Origin: JB111 sp049856295
GTDB taxonomy: Bacteria; Actinomycetota; Actinomycetes; Actinomycetales; Actinomycetaceae
DNA: 64,000 bases
Direction of reading: 5' to 3'
NCBI RefSeq assembly: GCF_049856295.1
Contig: NZ_JBNDMZ010000009.1
Span: 1-64,000 of the forward strand
The notes under the pieces were generated by a model. The model ran no database searches. It saw only the letters and a list, made by a program, of their open reading frames with translations, and was not told where the DNA came from. Made by a program: the position numbers and the translations under genes. The number at the start of each line of letters is the position of its first letter. The stretch's first letter is position 1. This document shows positions 24,107-32,394 of the stretch, piece by piece.

Positions 24107-26761
24107 ATGAGCACTGCGTCCGCCACCCCGCCGCCTGCCCGCCTTCCCGCACCCGTGGCGCCGGACAAGGTACGGACGGACGGCCTGGAGGAGCGGCACG
24201 ACGCCCGGTGGAGCGAGCTGGGCACCTACCACTTCGACCGCACCGCCGAGCGCGCGAACGTGTTCTCGATCGACACCCCGCCGCCCACGGCCTCGGGGTC
24301 CCTGCACGTCGGCCACGTCTTCAGCTACACGCAGACGGACGTGCTCGCGCGCTACCAGCGCATGACCGGCAGGTCGGTCTTCTACCCGATGGGCTGGGAC
24401 GACAACGGGCTGCCGACCGAGCGGCGCGTGCAGAACTACTACGGCGTGCGCTGCGACCCGTCGCTGCCCTACGTCGAGGACTTCGTCCCCCCGCACGAGG
24501 GCACCGACGGGAAGTCGATCAAGGCGGCCGACCAGGTGCCGGTGAGCCGGAAGAACTTCGTCGAGCTGTGCCTGCGCCTGGCCTCGCAGGACGAGGAGGC
24601 GTTCGAGCAGGTCTTCCGCCGCCTCGGCCTGTCCGTGGACTGGCGCCAGACGTACCAGACCATCGGGGCCGACGCCCAGCGCGCCTCCCAGACGGCGTTC
24701 CTGCGCAACCTCGCCCGCGGCGAGGCCTACCAGTCCGAGGCGCCGGGCCTGTGGGACGTCACGTTCCAGACCGCCGTGGCCCAGGCCGAGCTCGAGGCCC
24801 GCGACTATCCCGGGCACTACCACAAGCTGGCCTTCCACACCGACGAGGGTGCCGACGTCGTCATCGAGACCACGCGCCCCGAGCTGCTGCCGGCCTGCGT
24901 CGCCCTCGTCGCGCACCCCGACGACGAGCGCTACCGCTTCCTGTTCGGCCGGACCGTGCGCACCCCGCTCTTCGACGTCGAGGTCCCCGTCCTCGCCCAC
25001 CCGACCGCCGAGGCGGACAAGGGCACGGGCATCGCGATGGTCTGCACCTTCGGCGACCTCACCGACGTCATCTGGTGGCGCGAGCTCGACCTCGCCACAC
25101 GCGCCGTGGTGGGACGGGACGGCCGGCTGCTGCGCGCCACCCCCGAGTGGCTGTCCGGGTCGGGCGCCGAGCTCTACGCCGAGCAGCTCGCCGGGAAGAC
25201 CACCTTCTCCGCACGCGAGGCCGTGGCCACCGCCGCGAAGGAGTCGGGCGAGCTCCTCGGCGACCCCACACCGACGCAGCGCAAGGCGAACTTCTACGAG
25301 CGCGGCGACAAGCCGCTCGAGATCGTCACCTCCCGCCAGTGGTACATCCGCAACGGCGGGCGCGCGCACGAGGACACCAACGGGGTGGACCTGCGGACGA
25401 ACCTCCTCGACCGGGGTCGCGAGCTCAGCTTCCACCCGGGATTCATGCACTCGCGGTACGAGAACTGGGTCGACGGGCTCAACTCCGACTGGCTCGTGAG
25501 CCGCCAGCGCTTCTTCGGCGTGCCGATCCCGCTGTGGTACCCGCTCGACGATCACGGCGACGTGCGCCACGAGTCCCCGATCGTGCCCGACGAGGCGTCA
25601 CTGCCGGTGGACCCGACCTCCGACACAGCCCCCGGCTACGAGGAGTCGCAGCGCGGCGTGCCGGGCGGGTTCGTCGGCGAGCCGGACATCCTCGACACCT
25701 GGGCGACCTCCTCGCTCACCCCGCAGATCGCCGCCGGTTGGCTCCGTGACCAGGACCTGTTCGAGCGCGTGTACCCGATGGACCTGCGCCCCCAGGGCCA
25801 CGACATCATCCGGACCTGGCTGTTCTCGTCGGTCGTGCGCGCGCACCTCGAGTTCGGCGGGCTGCCGTGGACCGACGCCGCGATCTCGGGCTGGATCCTC
25901 GACCCGGACCGCAAGAAGATGAGCAAGTCCAAGGGCAACGTCGTCACGCCGATGGGGCTGCTCGAGGAGCACGGCTCCGACGCGGTGCGCTACTGGGCGA
26001 CCTCCGCGAAGCTCGGCGTCGACACGGCGTTCGAGGTCTCCCAGATGAAGATCGGCCGCCGCCTGGCGATCAAGGTCCTCAACGCCTCGAAGTTCGCCCT
26101 GACCATGGGCGGGGACGCGGACCTCGAGCTCGACCCGGCGCTCGTCACCCACGACGTCGACCAGGCGATGCTCGCCGGCCTCGCCGACGTCGTGGCCGCG
26201 GCGACCACCGCGCTGGACGCCTACGACTACGCCAAGGCGCTCGAGCACACCGAGTCGTCCTTCTGGACGTTCTGCGACGACTACCTCGAGCTCGTCAAGG
26301 AGCGCGCCTACGACCGCGAGGGCACCGCCGAGCCGGGTGCCAAGGAGTCTGCCCGCGCGGCGCTCGCGCTCGCCGTCGACACGTACGTTCGCCTCCTCGC
26401 CCCCTTCCTGCCCTTCGCGACCGACGAGGTGTGGACCTGGTACCGCGACGGGTCCGTGCACGGGGCCGACTGGCCCACCGGCGACGCGCTGCGGGCCGCC
26501 GCAGGTGACGCGGACGCGGGGCTCGTCGCCGCCGCGGGGCGCGCGCTGGCCGCGCTTCGCAAGGTGAAGTCGGAGGCCAAGGTCTCCCAGAAGGTGCCGT
26601 TCGCCGCGGTCACCCTCGCGGTGCCGACCGCGGACGCGGACTTCGTCCGGTCCGTCGCGGGCGACCTGCGCGACGCCGCCAAGGTGCGCGGCGAACTGAC
26701 GATCACCGACGGCGCCGACACCACGGCCGTCACCGACCACTCCCTCGAACCTGCGGCCTGA
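24107..26761 (+). CDS. valS: Valine--tRNA ligase
   Basis: An 884-residue class I synthetase charging tRNA-Val. The HIGH motif is PPPTASGSLHVGHVFSYT, followed by the family's PMGWDDNGLPTE. The editing (CP1) domain spans about 190-400. KMSKS is KKMSKSKGNVV, with the anticodon-binding domain after it (FWTFCDDYLELVKERAY). The PPPTASGSLHVGH variant and shorter length are typical of the actinobacterial/archaeal-like ValRS form. A GTG six codons upstream (24089) is an alternative start. I prefer the ATG by length. A hairpin follows the stop. Confidence 0.95.
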   Translation: MSTASATPPPARLPAPVAPDKVRTDGLEERHDARWSELGTYHFDRTAERANVFSIDTPPPTASGSLHVGHVFSYTQTDVLARYQRMTGRSVFYPMGWDDNGLPTERRVQNYYGVRCDPSLPYVEDFVPPHEGTDGKSIKAADQVPVSRKNFVELCLRLASQDEEAFEQVFRRLGLSVDWRQTYQTIGADAQRASQTAFLRNLARGEAYQSEAPGLWDVTFQTAVAQAELEARDYPGHYHKLAFHTDEGADVVIETTRPELLPACVALVAHPDDERYRFLFGRTVRTPLFDVEVPVLAHPTAEADKGTGIAMVCTFGDLTDVIWWRELDLATRAVVGRDGRLLRATPEWLSGSGAELYAEQLAGKTTFSAREAVATAAKESGELLGDPTPTQRKANFYERGDKPLEIVTSRQWYIRNGGRAHEDTNGVDLRTNLLDRGRELSFHPGFMHSRYENWVDGLNSDWLVSRQRFFGVPIPLWYPLDDHGDVRHESPIVPDEASLPVDPTSDTAPGYEESQRGVPGGFVGEPDILDTWATSSLTPQIAAGWLRDQDLFERVYPMDLRPQGHDIIRTWLFSSVVRAHLEFGGLPWTDAAISGWILDPDRKKMSKSKGNVVTPMGLLEEHGSDAVRYWATSAKLGVDTAFEVSQMKIGRRLAIKVLNASKFALTMGGDADLELDPALVTHDVDQAMLAGLADVVAAATTALDAYDYAKALEHTESSFWTFCDDYLELVKERAYDREGTAEPGAKESARAALALAVDTYVRLLAPFLPFATDEVWTWYRDGSVHGADWPTGDALRAAAGDADAGLVAAAGRALAALRKVKSEAKVSQKVPFAAVTLAVPTADADFVRSVAGDLRDAAKVRGELTITDGADTTAVTDHSLEPAA

Positions 26762-26773
26762 GCACGTACCCTC

Positions 26774-26806
26774 GGCCGAGGCGGGACGGCTCGCACCGCC
26801 TCGGCC
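26774..26806 (+). terminator. Terminator hairpin after valS
   Basis: GGCCGAGGCGG at 26774-26784 pairs exactly with 26796-26806 around an 11-nt loop, 13 bp after the valS stop. Confidence 0.75.
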
Positions 26807-26846
26807 ACCGTCGGCCCCTGCCCCCACTGCGACCACGGAGGACGCG

Positions 26847-28661
26847 ATGACCCTGACCATGTCCAGCACGGAGGCTCGCGGCCAGTTCGACGCGTCGACG
26901 ACGATCCCGCACCTGCTCGAGGCGCGGCTCGCGGCCAACGGCTCCGCCACGCTGTTCGAGGTTGCCGGAGCCGACGGGAGCTGGGACCCGGTGACGGTCG
27001 CCGAGTTCCACGGGCAGGTCCTCGAGGTGGCGAAGGGGCTCGTCGCCTCGGGTGTCGAGCTCGGCGACCGACTCGCCATCATGTCCCCCACCCGGTACGA
27101 GTGGACGCTGCTGGACTTCGCGGCCTGGACCGCGGGCGCCGTTCCCGTGCCGATCTACGAGACGTCCTCGGCGGAGCAGTGCGAGTGGATCCTCACCGAT
27201 GCCGGCGTGAGCATGGCGTTCGTCGACGACGCCGAGCGCGGCGCCGTCCTCGCCGAGGGCGCCGAGAGCGCGACCGCGCTGCGCGAGACGCTTGTCCTCG
27301 CCGACGGTGCGATCGACGAGCTCGTCCGCCGCGGCGCCGACGTCCCCGACGAGGAGGTGTCTGCCCGCACGGCGGCACGCACGGGTGCGGACCTCGCCAC
27401 GATCATCTACACCTCCGGCACCACGGGGCGCCCCAAGGGCGTCGAGCTGACCCACGGCAACTTCGTCGCGCTGGTGTCCAACGGCGTGGCGGACCCCAAC
27501 CTCCGGCACGTGGTGGCGGGCGACGACGCGCGCACCCTCCTGTTCATCCCCCTCGCGCACGTGTTCGGCCGGTTCGTCTCGATCCTGTGCGTGCACTCCG
27601 GGGCGGTGCTCGGCCACAGCCCGGACATCAAGCAGCTCGTACCCAACCTGCAGAGCTTCTCCCCCACCTTCCTCCTCGCCGTCCCGCGCGTGTTCGAGAA
27701 GGTCTACAACTCCGCCGACGCCAAGGCGTCCGCCTCCACCGTGAGGCGCCGGATCTTCCGGTGGGCCGCGAAGGTCGCCGAGCGGGCGTCGCGCGCGGAG
27801 GAGTCGGGCCAGGGTCTCGGGCGGGTGCTCACCGCCCAGCGCAAGGTCGCCGACCGGCTCGTGTTCTCCACGCTGCGCGAGGTCATGGGCGGCCGGCTGG
27901 AGTACGCGGTCTCGGGCGGCGGGCCGCTCGGCACACGGCTCGGCCACTTCTACCGCGGCATGGGACTCGTCGTCCTCGAGGGCTACGGCCTGACCGAGAC
28001 GGGCGCACCCACCTCGGTCAACCTGCCCGGACGCATCAAGATCGGGACCGTGGGCCCCGCCTACCCCGGCACGTCGGTGCGGATCTCGGAGACGAACGAG
28101 ATCGAGATCAGCGGCCCGCACGTGTTCCGCGGGTACCACGAGAACGAGGAGGCCACCCGGGAGGCCTTCACCGAGGACGGCTGGTTCCGCACGGGAGACC
28201 TCGGCGCCATCGACGACGACGGATACCTCTCGATCACCGGCCGCGCCAAGGAGATCATCGTGACTGCCGGCGGCAAGAACGTGGCCCCCGCCGTGCTCGA
28301 GGACCGGCTGCGCGGCCACCCGATCGTCTCGCAGGTGGTCGTCGTCGGTGAGGGGCGGCCGTTCATCGGCGCACTCGTCACCCTCGACGCCGAGATGCTC
28401 CCGCAGTGGTTGACCAACCACGACCTTCCGGAGATGACCGTGGCCGAGGCCGCGAAGCACCCAGACGTGGTCGCTGCCATCGACCGCGCCGTCGAGCGGA
28501 CGAACCGGGCCGTGAGCCGGGCCGAGTCGATCCGCAAGGTGACGATCCTCGACACCGACTTCACGCTCGAGAACGACCTGCTCACGCCGTCGTCGAAGGT
28601 CAAGCGCGCGCCCGTGCACGAGAAGTTCGCCGACGAGATCGAGAAGATCTACGCCAAGTAG
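26847..28661 (+). CDS. Long-chain fatty acid--CoA ligase (FadD15-like)
   Basis: A 604-residue ANL-superfamily enzyme activating fatty acids with ATP and CoA. The P-loop is TIIYTSGTTGRPKGVELTHGNF, the A4/A5 region is YAVSGGGPLGTRLGHFYRGMGLVVLEGYGLTETGAPTSVN, the hinge is GWFRTGDLGAIDDDGYLSITGRAKEIIVTAGGKNVAP and the catalytic Lys is in DLLTPSSKVKR. GGAGG lies 6 bp before the ATG. Related actinobacterial genes feed membrane lipid synthesis and turnover. The 3' end overlaps the convergent membrane-protein gene by 13 bp. Confidence 0.93.
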   Translation: MTLTMSSTEARGQFDASTTIPHLLEARLAANGSATLFEVAGADGSWDPVTVAEFHGQVLEVAKGLVASGVELGDRLAIMSPTRYEWTLLDFAAWTAGAVPVPIYETSSAEQCEWILTDAGVSMAFVDDAERGAVLAEGAESATALRETLVLADGAIDELVRRGADVPDEEVSARTAARTGADLATIIYTSGTTGRPKGVELTHGNFVALVSNGVADPNLRHVVAGDDARTLLFIPLAHVFGRFVSILCVHSGAVLGHSPDIKQLVPNLQSFSPTFLLAVPRVFEKVYNSADAKASASTVRRRIFRWAAKVAERASRAEESGQGLGRVLTAQRKVADRLVFSTLREVMGGRLEYAVSGGGPLGTRLGHFYRGMGLVVLEGYGLTETGAPTSVNLPGRIKIGTVGPAYPGTSVRISETNEIEISGPHVFRGYHENEEATREAFTEDGWFRTGDLGAIDDDGYLSITGRAKEIIVTAGGKNVAPAVLEDRLRGHPIVSQVVVVGEGRPFIGALVTLDAEMLPQWLTNHDLPEMTVAEAAKHPDVVAAIDRAVERTNRAVSRAESIRKVTILDTDFTLENDLLTPSSKVKRAPVHEKFADEIEKIYAK

Positions 28662-29101
28662 TGGGGCGGCGGGGGCGTGCTTCGCGGCGCGCCCCTGCCG
28701 TCAGCTCCCCAGGGGTGTCGGTGCGGTCCGAACTCGGCGCGGATCGCGGCGACCTCGTCCGTGTTCCACCAGGGGCCCCAGCTCTCGAGCTGCGTCCCGT
28801 CCGGGAGGTACCACAGGCCCTTCTCGTCGGCGAGGAGGTCGCTGCCCGAACGGATCGGGTATCTCCTCGTGAGCATCGACGTCGGTACGGGGCGCACCCG
28901 CACCTCGCCCGGGACGATGACGAGCGGCTTGGCGACCGCGTAGGCGGTACCGAGGACGGCGACACCGAGCCCGATCGCCCACACCAGCTTCTCGCCGAGC
29001 ACGAGCCCGACGACGACGGTCACGATCCCGACGACGACGGTCACGATCCCGACGGCGGCGACGATCCGCGTGACGACGCGGTGGTACGTCAACGCCAGCA
29101 T
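28649..29101 (-). CDS. Small two-helix membrane protein, paralogue of the next gene upstream
   Basis: A 150-residue protein. Two membrane helices at about 12-50 (IVAAVGIVTVVVGIVTVVVGLVLG and LVWAIGLGVAVLGTAYAVA) are followed by a cytoplasmic-looking domain: LTRRYPIRSGSDLLADEKGLWYLPDGTQLESWGPWWNTDEVAAIRAEFG. The same block occurs in the gene at 29198 (TKRFPLRGPADLRAEEKYLVHVPTGKKVASIGFMSNKEDVAAIRARYG), so the two are tandem paralogues. I start it at 29101 because TACGAT lies 7 nt upstream. The ATG at 29110 would be inside that hexamer. The DNA for IVTVVV is a short direct duplication. Function unknown. Confidence 0.7.
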   Translation of the reverse strand: MLALTYHRVVTRIVAAVGIVTVVVGIVTVVVGLVLGEKLVWAIGLGVAVLGTAYAVAKPLVIVPGEVRVRPVPTSMLTRRYPIRSGSDLLADEKGLWYLPDGTQLESWGPWWNTDEVAAIRAEFGPHRHPWGADGRGAPRSTPPPPHYLA

Positions 29102-29197
29102 GCGCACCATCGTAGGGACGCTCCTCGGCCCGCCACGGCCGTACGCCGGGTGACCGCGCCCCTGCGGGCCGAGGCGACGCGGTCAGTCCGCGCCGGC

Positions 29198-29881
29198 TCA
29201 ACCCTGCTGCGGCGGACCCGGCTGCCAGTAGCCGCCCTGCTCGCCGGCCTGCGGCTGCTGGGGCGCGCCGCCCTGCTGCGGCTGCTGCGGTGCGCCCTGC
29301 GGGGGCATGCCGCCCTGCTGCGGCTGGCCGTACGGCTGCTGGCCCGGCACGCCGTACGCCTGCTGCGGTGCACCCTGGGGCTGGCCGTAGGCCTGCTGCG
29401 GGGCACCCTGCGGGGGCATGCCCTGCTGCGGCTGTCCGTAGCCCTGCTGCGGGCCTCCCTGAGCGCCCTGACCGTACTGCTGCTGCGCCTGAGCTCCCTG
29501 CAGGGGCATCCCCGGCTGGCCGCCGCCGTACCGCGCGCGGATCGCGGCGACGTCCTCCTTGTTCGACATGAAGCCGATGGATGCCACCTTCTTGCCGGTC
29601 GGCACGTGCACGAGGTACTTCTCCTCGGCGCGCAGGTCGGCCGGGCCCCGCAGCGGGAACCGCTTGGTCACGATGCCAATGGGGCTCCTCTGTTGGGCCT
29701 CGTGCGGCTCGATGCGCGCCATCGGGTTGATGAGCATGAAGATCCCGAGGATCGGCATGACGATGCCGGGGAACAGCGAGATCCACCGTTCGCCGAGCAC
29801 GCCGGTGAGGATGAGCAGCGCACCGATCACGATGAAGGCGATCGGGAAACCCTTGCCGTAGCGGAGGTTGAGAGCGTCCAT
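29198..29881 (-). CDS. Membrane protein with a Gln/Pro/Gly-rich tail, unknown function
   Basis: A 227-residue protein. Two helices (FPIAFIVIGALLILTGVLG; ISLFPGIVMPILGIFMLINPM) and the shared FPLRGPADLRAEEKYLVHVP...EDVAAIRARYG block are followed, from residue about 118, by a low-complexity tail of YGQPQQG, PPQGAPQQ and AYGQPQGAP repeats that resembles actinobacterial PGQ-rich membrane-protein tails. The ATG is 7 nt after TACGAT with no ribosome binding site. The repeat-rich tail invites length variation between strains. No known domain is assigned beyond this. Confidence 0.72.
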   Translation of the reverse strand: MDALNLRYGKGFPIAFIVIGALLILTGVLGERWISLFPGIVMPILGIFMLINPMARIEPHEAQQRSPIGIVTKRFPLRGPADLRAEEKYLVHVPTGKKVASIGFMSNKEDVAAIRARYGGGQPGMPLQGAQAQQQYGQGAQGGPQQGYGQPQQGMPPQGAPQQAYGQPQGAPQQAYGVPGQQPYGQPQQGGMPPQGAPQQPQQGGAPQQPQAGEQGGYWQPGPPQQG

Positions 29882-29942
29882 ACGGACGATCGTAGGCGCG
29901 TTCGCGGCCCGGCCCCGTCGCGACTCGGCGTGACGGACCGGG

Positions 29943-30266
29943 TCAGGGTCGCCCGTGCTCGTCCGCGATGCTCTCGTGGTGCTGGATCACCTCGGCGATG
30001 ATGAAGTCGAGGAACTTCTGGGCGAACACCGGGTCGAGCCCGGCCTCCTCGGCCTTCGCGCGCAGGCGGGCCACCTGGCGCTCCTCACGTCCGGGGTCCG
30101 AGGGCGGGAGCCCCTGCTCCGCCTTGAGCCGCCCGACGGCCTGCGTGCAGCGGAACCGCTCGGCCAGCAGGTGGATGAGGGCGGCGTCGATGTTGTCGAT
30201 CGTCGCGCGGGCTGAGCGCAGCCCTTCGGGCAGGTCGTCCGGCTCGGGGGTGCGCTCGTCGCTCAT
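29943..30266 (-). CDS. Chorismate mutase, AroQ type, monofunctional
   Basis: A 107-residue protein of the all-helical AroQ fold. LRSARATIDNIDAALIHLLAERFRCTQAVGRLKAEQGLPPSDPGREERQVARLR carries the usual Arg (helix 1), Arg (helix 2), Lys and Glu active-site residues. The last helix is FAQKFLDFIIAEVIQHH, which holds the Gln/Glu position. It converts chorismate to prephenate for Phe/Tyr synthesis. TACCGT ends 7 nt before the ATG, giving it its own leaderless promoter. The reading frame also stays open upstream to 30590, overlapping the Clp-N gene. Confidence 0.9.
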   Translation of the reverse strand: MSDERTPEPDDLPEGLRSARATIDNIDAALIHLLAERFRCTQAVGRLKAEQGLPPSDPGREERQVARLRAKAEEAGLDPVFAQKFLDFIIAEVIQHHESIADEHGRP

Positions 30267-30885
30267 GCCCGTCACGGTAGACCGACAACCCTCGAGCGCG
30301 CAGACGGTGCCCGGGCCCCGGACCTCGAGCACCGGACCGTCGCCGAGACCTACATCGCGGCGGCCGCCCCTCGAGCGTGCAGCGCAGCGTCGGGCGGTCG
30401 ACCCCGTCGTCGAGCGCCACCGCGACCTCTCCGTCCCGCAGGAGCGCGAGCAGGAGGTGCCGGTCGGTGATCTCCTTGTCACCGAGGCGCACCGCCTCAC
30501 GGAGTGCCGCCCGGAGCGCGTCCTTCGCGGCCGGCGCGAACGGCATGTGCCCGCGTCGCCTGACACGGATCCGGGCGACGTGGTCGGCACGGTCGAGCGA
30601 GCCGTCCCCGAAGACCTCGTCAGTCGCCCCGCGCACCGCGTCCAGGTCGATGCCCACCGAGGCGAGCGCCTCGGGGTCCACGCCGGGCGGCCGACCGATC
30701 AGCGCGGACCTGCACGCCGCGACGTCGACGCCGAGACCGGACAACGCGCGGGCGGCGTCGCCGTCGGCCTCCAGCACGCCGACGGCGACGTGCCTGGTCT
30801 CGATGCGCTCCGCACCGGTCTCCCGCGCCACCTCCTGCGCGCGCGTCACGGCGGCCTTGGTGTCCGTGGTCAATCGTTCGAACAT
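30085..30885 (-). CDS. Clp N-terminal domain protein; 3' end uncertain, possible frameshift
   Basis: Residues 1 to about 175 are a double Clp-N domain (MFERLTTDTKAAVTRAQEVARETGAERIETRHVAVGVL, then HMPFAPAAKDALRAALREAVRLGDKEITDRHLLLALLRDGE), which binds substrates or adaptors. No ATPase follows. After about residue 178 this frame becomes Arg-rich and non-coding in appearance, and it runs 182 bp into the chorismate mutase gene. A +2 frame would stop at 30351-30353 (TAG) after AAAM. The +1 frame has better codon statistics but no stop. A natural or sequencing frameshift near 30360-30380 is likely, and the true protein is probably about 175-185 residues. AGGAGG lies 7 nt before the start. It is 12 bp downstream of its HTH partner. 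Confidence 0.65.
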   Translation of the reverse strand: MFERLTTDTKAAVTRAQEVARETGAERIETRHVAVGVLEADGDAARALSGLGVDVAACRSALIGRPPGVDPEALASVGIDLDAVRGATDEVFGDGSLDRADHVARIRVRRRGHMPFAPAAKDALRAALREAVRLGDKEITDRHLLLALLRDGEVAVALDDGVDRPTLRCTLEGRPPRCRSRRRSGARGPGPGHRLRARGLSVYRDGHERRAHPRAGRPARRAALSPRDDRQHRRRPHPPAGRAVPLHAGRRAAQGGAGAPALGPRT

Positions 30886-30897
30886 GTCCGGTCCTCC

Positions 30898-31107
30898 TCA
30901 GCGTCCGCGGCCGTGCTTCTTGTGGGCGGCCTGGCGGCTCACACCGAGCTCGTCGGCGATCTCCTGCCACGACCACCCGAGATCCCGTGCGCGATCCACC
31001 TGCAGGATCTCGAGCCGGTCCGCCAGCTCGCGCATGGCACGCACACCCCTCAGCCCCGTCCTTGGGTCCGGGTCCTGCGCCGCAACGGTCGTGTCGTGTC
31101 GACTCAT
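30898..31107 (-). CDS. Small HTH DNA-binding protein, partner of the Clp-N gene
   Basis: A 69-residue protein. Its C-terminal half is a sigma-70 region-4-like helix-turn-helix: DRARDLGWSWQEIADELGVSRQAAHKKHGR. Such small proteins are regularly found next to stand-alone Clp-N genes in actinobacteria. The gene starts directly after two perfect palindromes and a -10 placed 6 nt before the ATG, so it is leaderless and very probably autoregulated. Clp-N partner proteins may present this regulator to ClpC/ClpP, which is inference. Confidence 0.82.
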   Translation of the reverse strand: MSRHDTTVAAQDPDPRTGLRGVRAMRELADRLEILQVDRARDLGWSWQEIADELGVSRQAAHKKHGRGR

Positions 31108-31156
31108 GCTGTCAACTTACGTTGACAGCCGCCCCTCTGTCAACCGGGGTTGACAG
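31108..31156 (-). promoter_or_regulatory. Two perfect inverted repeats and a promoter for the HTH/Clp-N operon
   Basis: GCTGTCAAC-TTAC-GTTGACAGC (31108-31129, 9-4-9) and CTGTCAAC-CGGG-GTTGACAG (31137-31156, 8-4-8) have centres 28 bp apart. On the minus strand TTGACA inside the distal repeat is a -35 and TAAGTT inside the proximal one is a -10 (spacing 18), ending 6 nt before the ATG. Binding of a dimer to both would bury the promoter. Confidence 0.88.
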
Positions 31157-31302
31157 AAACTGGCTGTCGCCGAAGTCGGCGGCGAGGTGCACGCGAGCAT
31201 TCACGCGTGCCGACGCAGCGTCCCGGGTCTGGTCCAGATCGGCGTCCGCCGCCTCGATCGGCGTCTCCTCAAGTACGCCGAGGCCGCTGGACCTGGGCGC
31301 CG
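31157..31302. other. 146-bp gap between the HTH operon promoter and the exporter operon end
   Basis: No ORF with coding character, tRNA or hairpin was seen. It separates two minus-strand units, so it should contain the exporter operon's terminator, but none is obvious. Confidence 0.4.
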
Positions 31303-32394
31303 TCAAGGGACGCGAAGCTCGACGAGGGGTTCGCGTCTCGAGGCGACGATTGCTGGTGCAATCGCTCCGACGACGCACACAGCGATCGCGAGCACCATGA
31401 GGGCGACGACGAACGAGAGTCCCGGCGCGGGATCGCCGAGTGCCCGTGTCACGCCCAGCCCGGTCGTGGCTCCGAGCAGGGCTCCGACACCGGCGCACAG
31501 CATCGTCCTGAGCAGGAGCAGGCCTACGATGAGCCGCCGGGACGCACCGAGCGCGCGGCGCCGACCGAAGTCCTTCCGCCGGATCATTACGACCCCGTAC
31601 TGCAACCCTGCGACGAGGACGCCGAGCGCGAGGAGGATTCCCAGCACGAGGCTTCGGCCGAAGCCGCCGAGCTGTCCGCCGATGACAGCCTGTACCTGCG
31701 CGAACGCCTCGGACGTCGTGACGTTGACAGATCCGGGCTGCTGCGTCATCAGGGCTGCCTGCACGACCGGGACGAGCTGGTCGACGGCGTCGACGGCGTC
31801 GGCGATCACCACGACGATGGCGAGTGGGCCAGGCTCATCGGTCACGACATAGGCCGTCGAGCCCAGAGCGTCGAGGAACTCGGGGCGATCGACGGTGCCG
31901 ACCACGGCCGCGATGGTCCCGTTCGCGGTCGTGACCGGGCCGACGCCGTCGGCCAGGCCCAGTGTCTGGGCGCCCCGGCCGGTGAGCAGGATCGATCCGG
32001 GCACCGCGTCGGCGCGATGGCCGAGGATGTCCGAGAGATCTGAGGCATGCACCGTCCGCGAGGCGACGGCGGGACCGCCAGTGATGGTCGCGCTACGGAC
32101 GTCCTGGGCCGGACCGAAGCCCACCACCTGCTCGACGGTTCCGATTGCCGCGATCCGCTCGACCGCGTCTGAGGTCACGGCGGCTTCGGGCTCGGCCCGC
32201 ACCACGATCGTCCGGGTGCCCGCGGCATCGATGGTCGCGAGAACCTGCTGCTCCACGCCGACCGTCCGTCCAGACGTCATGAGCACGGAGAGGCACAGTC
32301 CGGCCACGAGGACCACCGTCAATATGCTGCCGATCCGTTCGGCTCGCGCCCAGGCCCACGCCTCGCGGAGCAGCACGATCGCCCGCACGGTCAC
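31303..32394 (-). CDS. FtsX-family permease of the peptide-export operon
   Basis: A 363-residue MacB/FtsX-type permease. The N-terminal helix is RIGSILTVVLVAGLCLSVLMTS. A large extracytoplasmic domain (about residues 45-225) follows, and three C-terminal helices (LVLGILLALGVLVAGLQYGVV; LLLRTMLCAGVGALLGATTG; FVVALMVLAIAVCVVGAIAPAIVA) frame the RRKDFGRRRALGASRRLI coupling loop. This four-helix MacB-like plan is used for mechanotransmission from the cytoplasmic ATPase to a periplasmic or wall-side adaptor. Its ATG overlaps the ATPase stop (ATGA). It is the last gene of a five-gene operon. Confidence 0.87.
   Translation of the reverse strand: MTVRAIVLLREAWAWARAERIGSILTVVLVAGLCLSVLMTSGRTVGVEQQVLATIDAAGTRTIVVRAEPEAAVTSDAVERIAAIGTVEQVVGFGPAQDVRSATITGGPAVASRTVHASDLSDILGHRADAVPGSILLTGRGAQTLGLADGVGPVTTANGTIAAVVGTVDRPEFLDALGSTAYVVTDEPGPLAIVVVIADAVDAVDQLVPVVQAALMTQQPGSVNVTTSEAFAQVQAVIGGQLGGFGRSLVLGILLALGVLVAGLQYGVVMIRRKDFGRRRALGASRRLIVGLLLLRTMLCAGVGALLGATTGLGVTRALGDPAPGLSFVVALMVLAIAVCVVGAIAPAIVASRREPLVELRVP

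Noticed and set aside
29943..30590. Chorismate mutase with a long N-terminal extension or fused to the Clp-N protein
   Set aside because: A leaderless promoter (TACCGT, 7 nt before the ATG at 30266) and normal AroQ length support the short form; the upstream frame is Arg/Ser-rich without homology.
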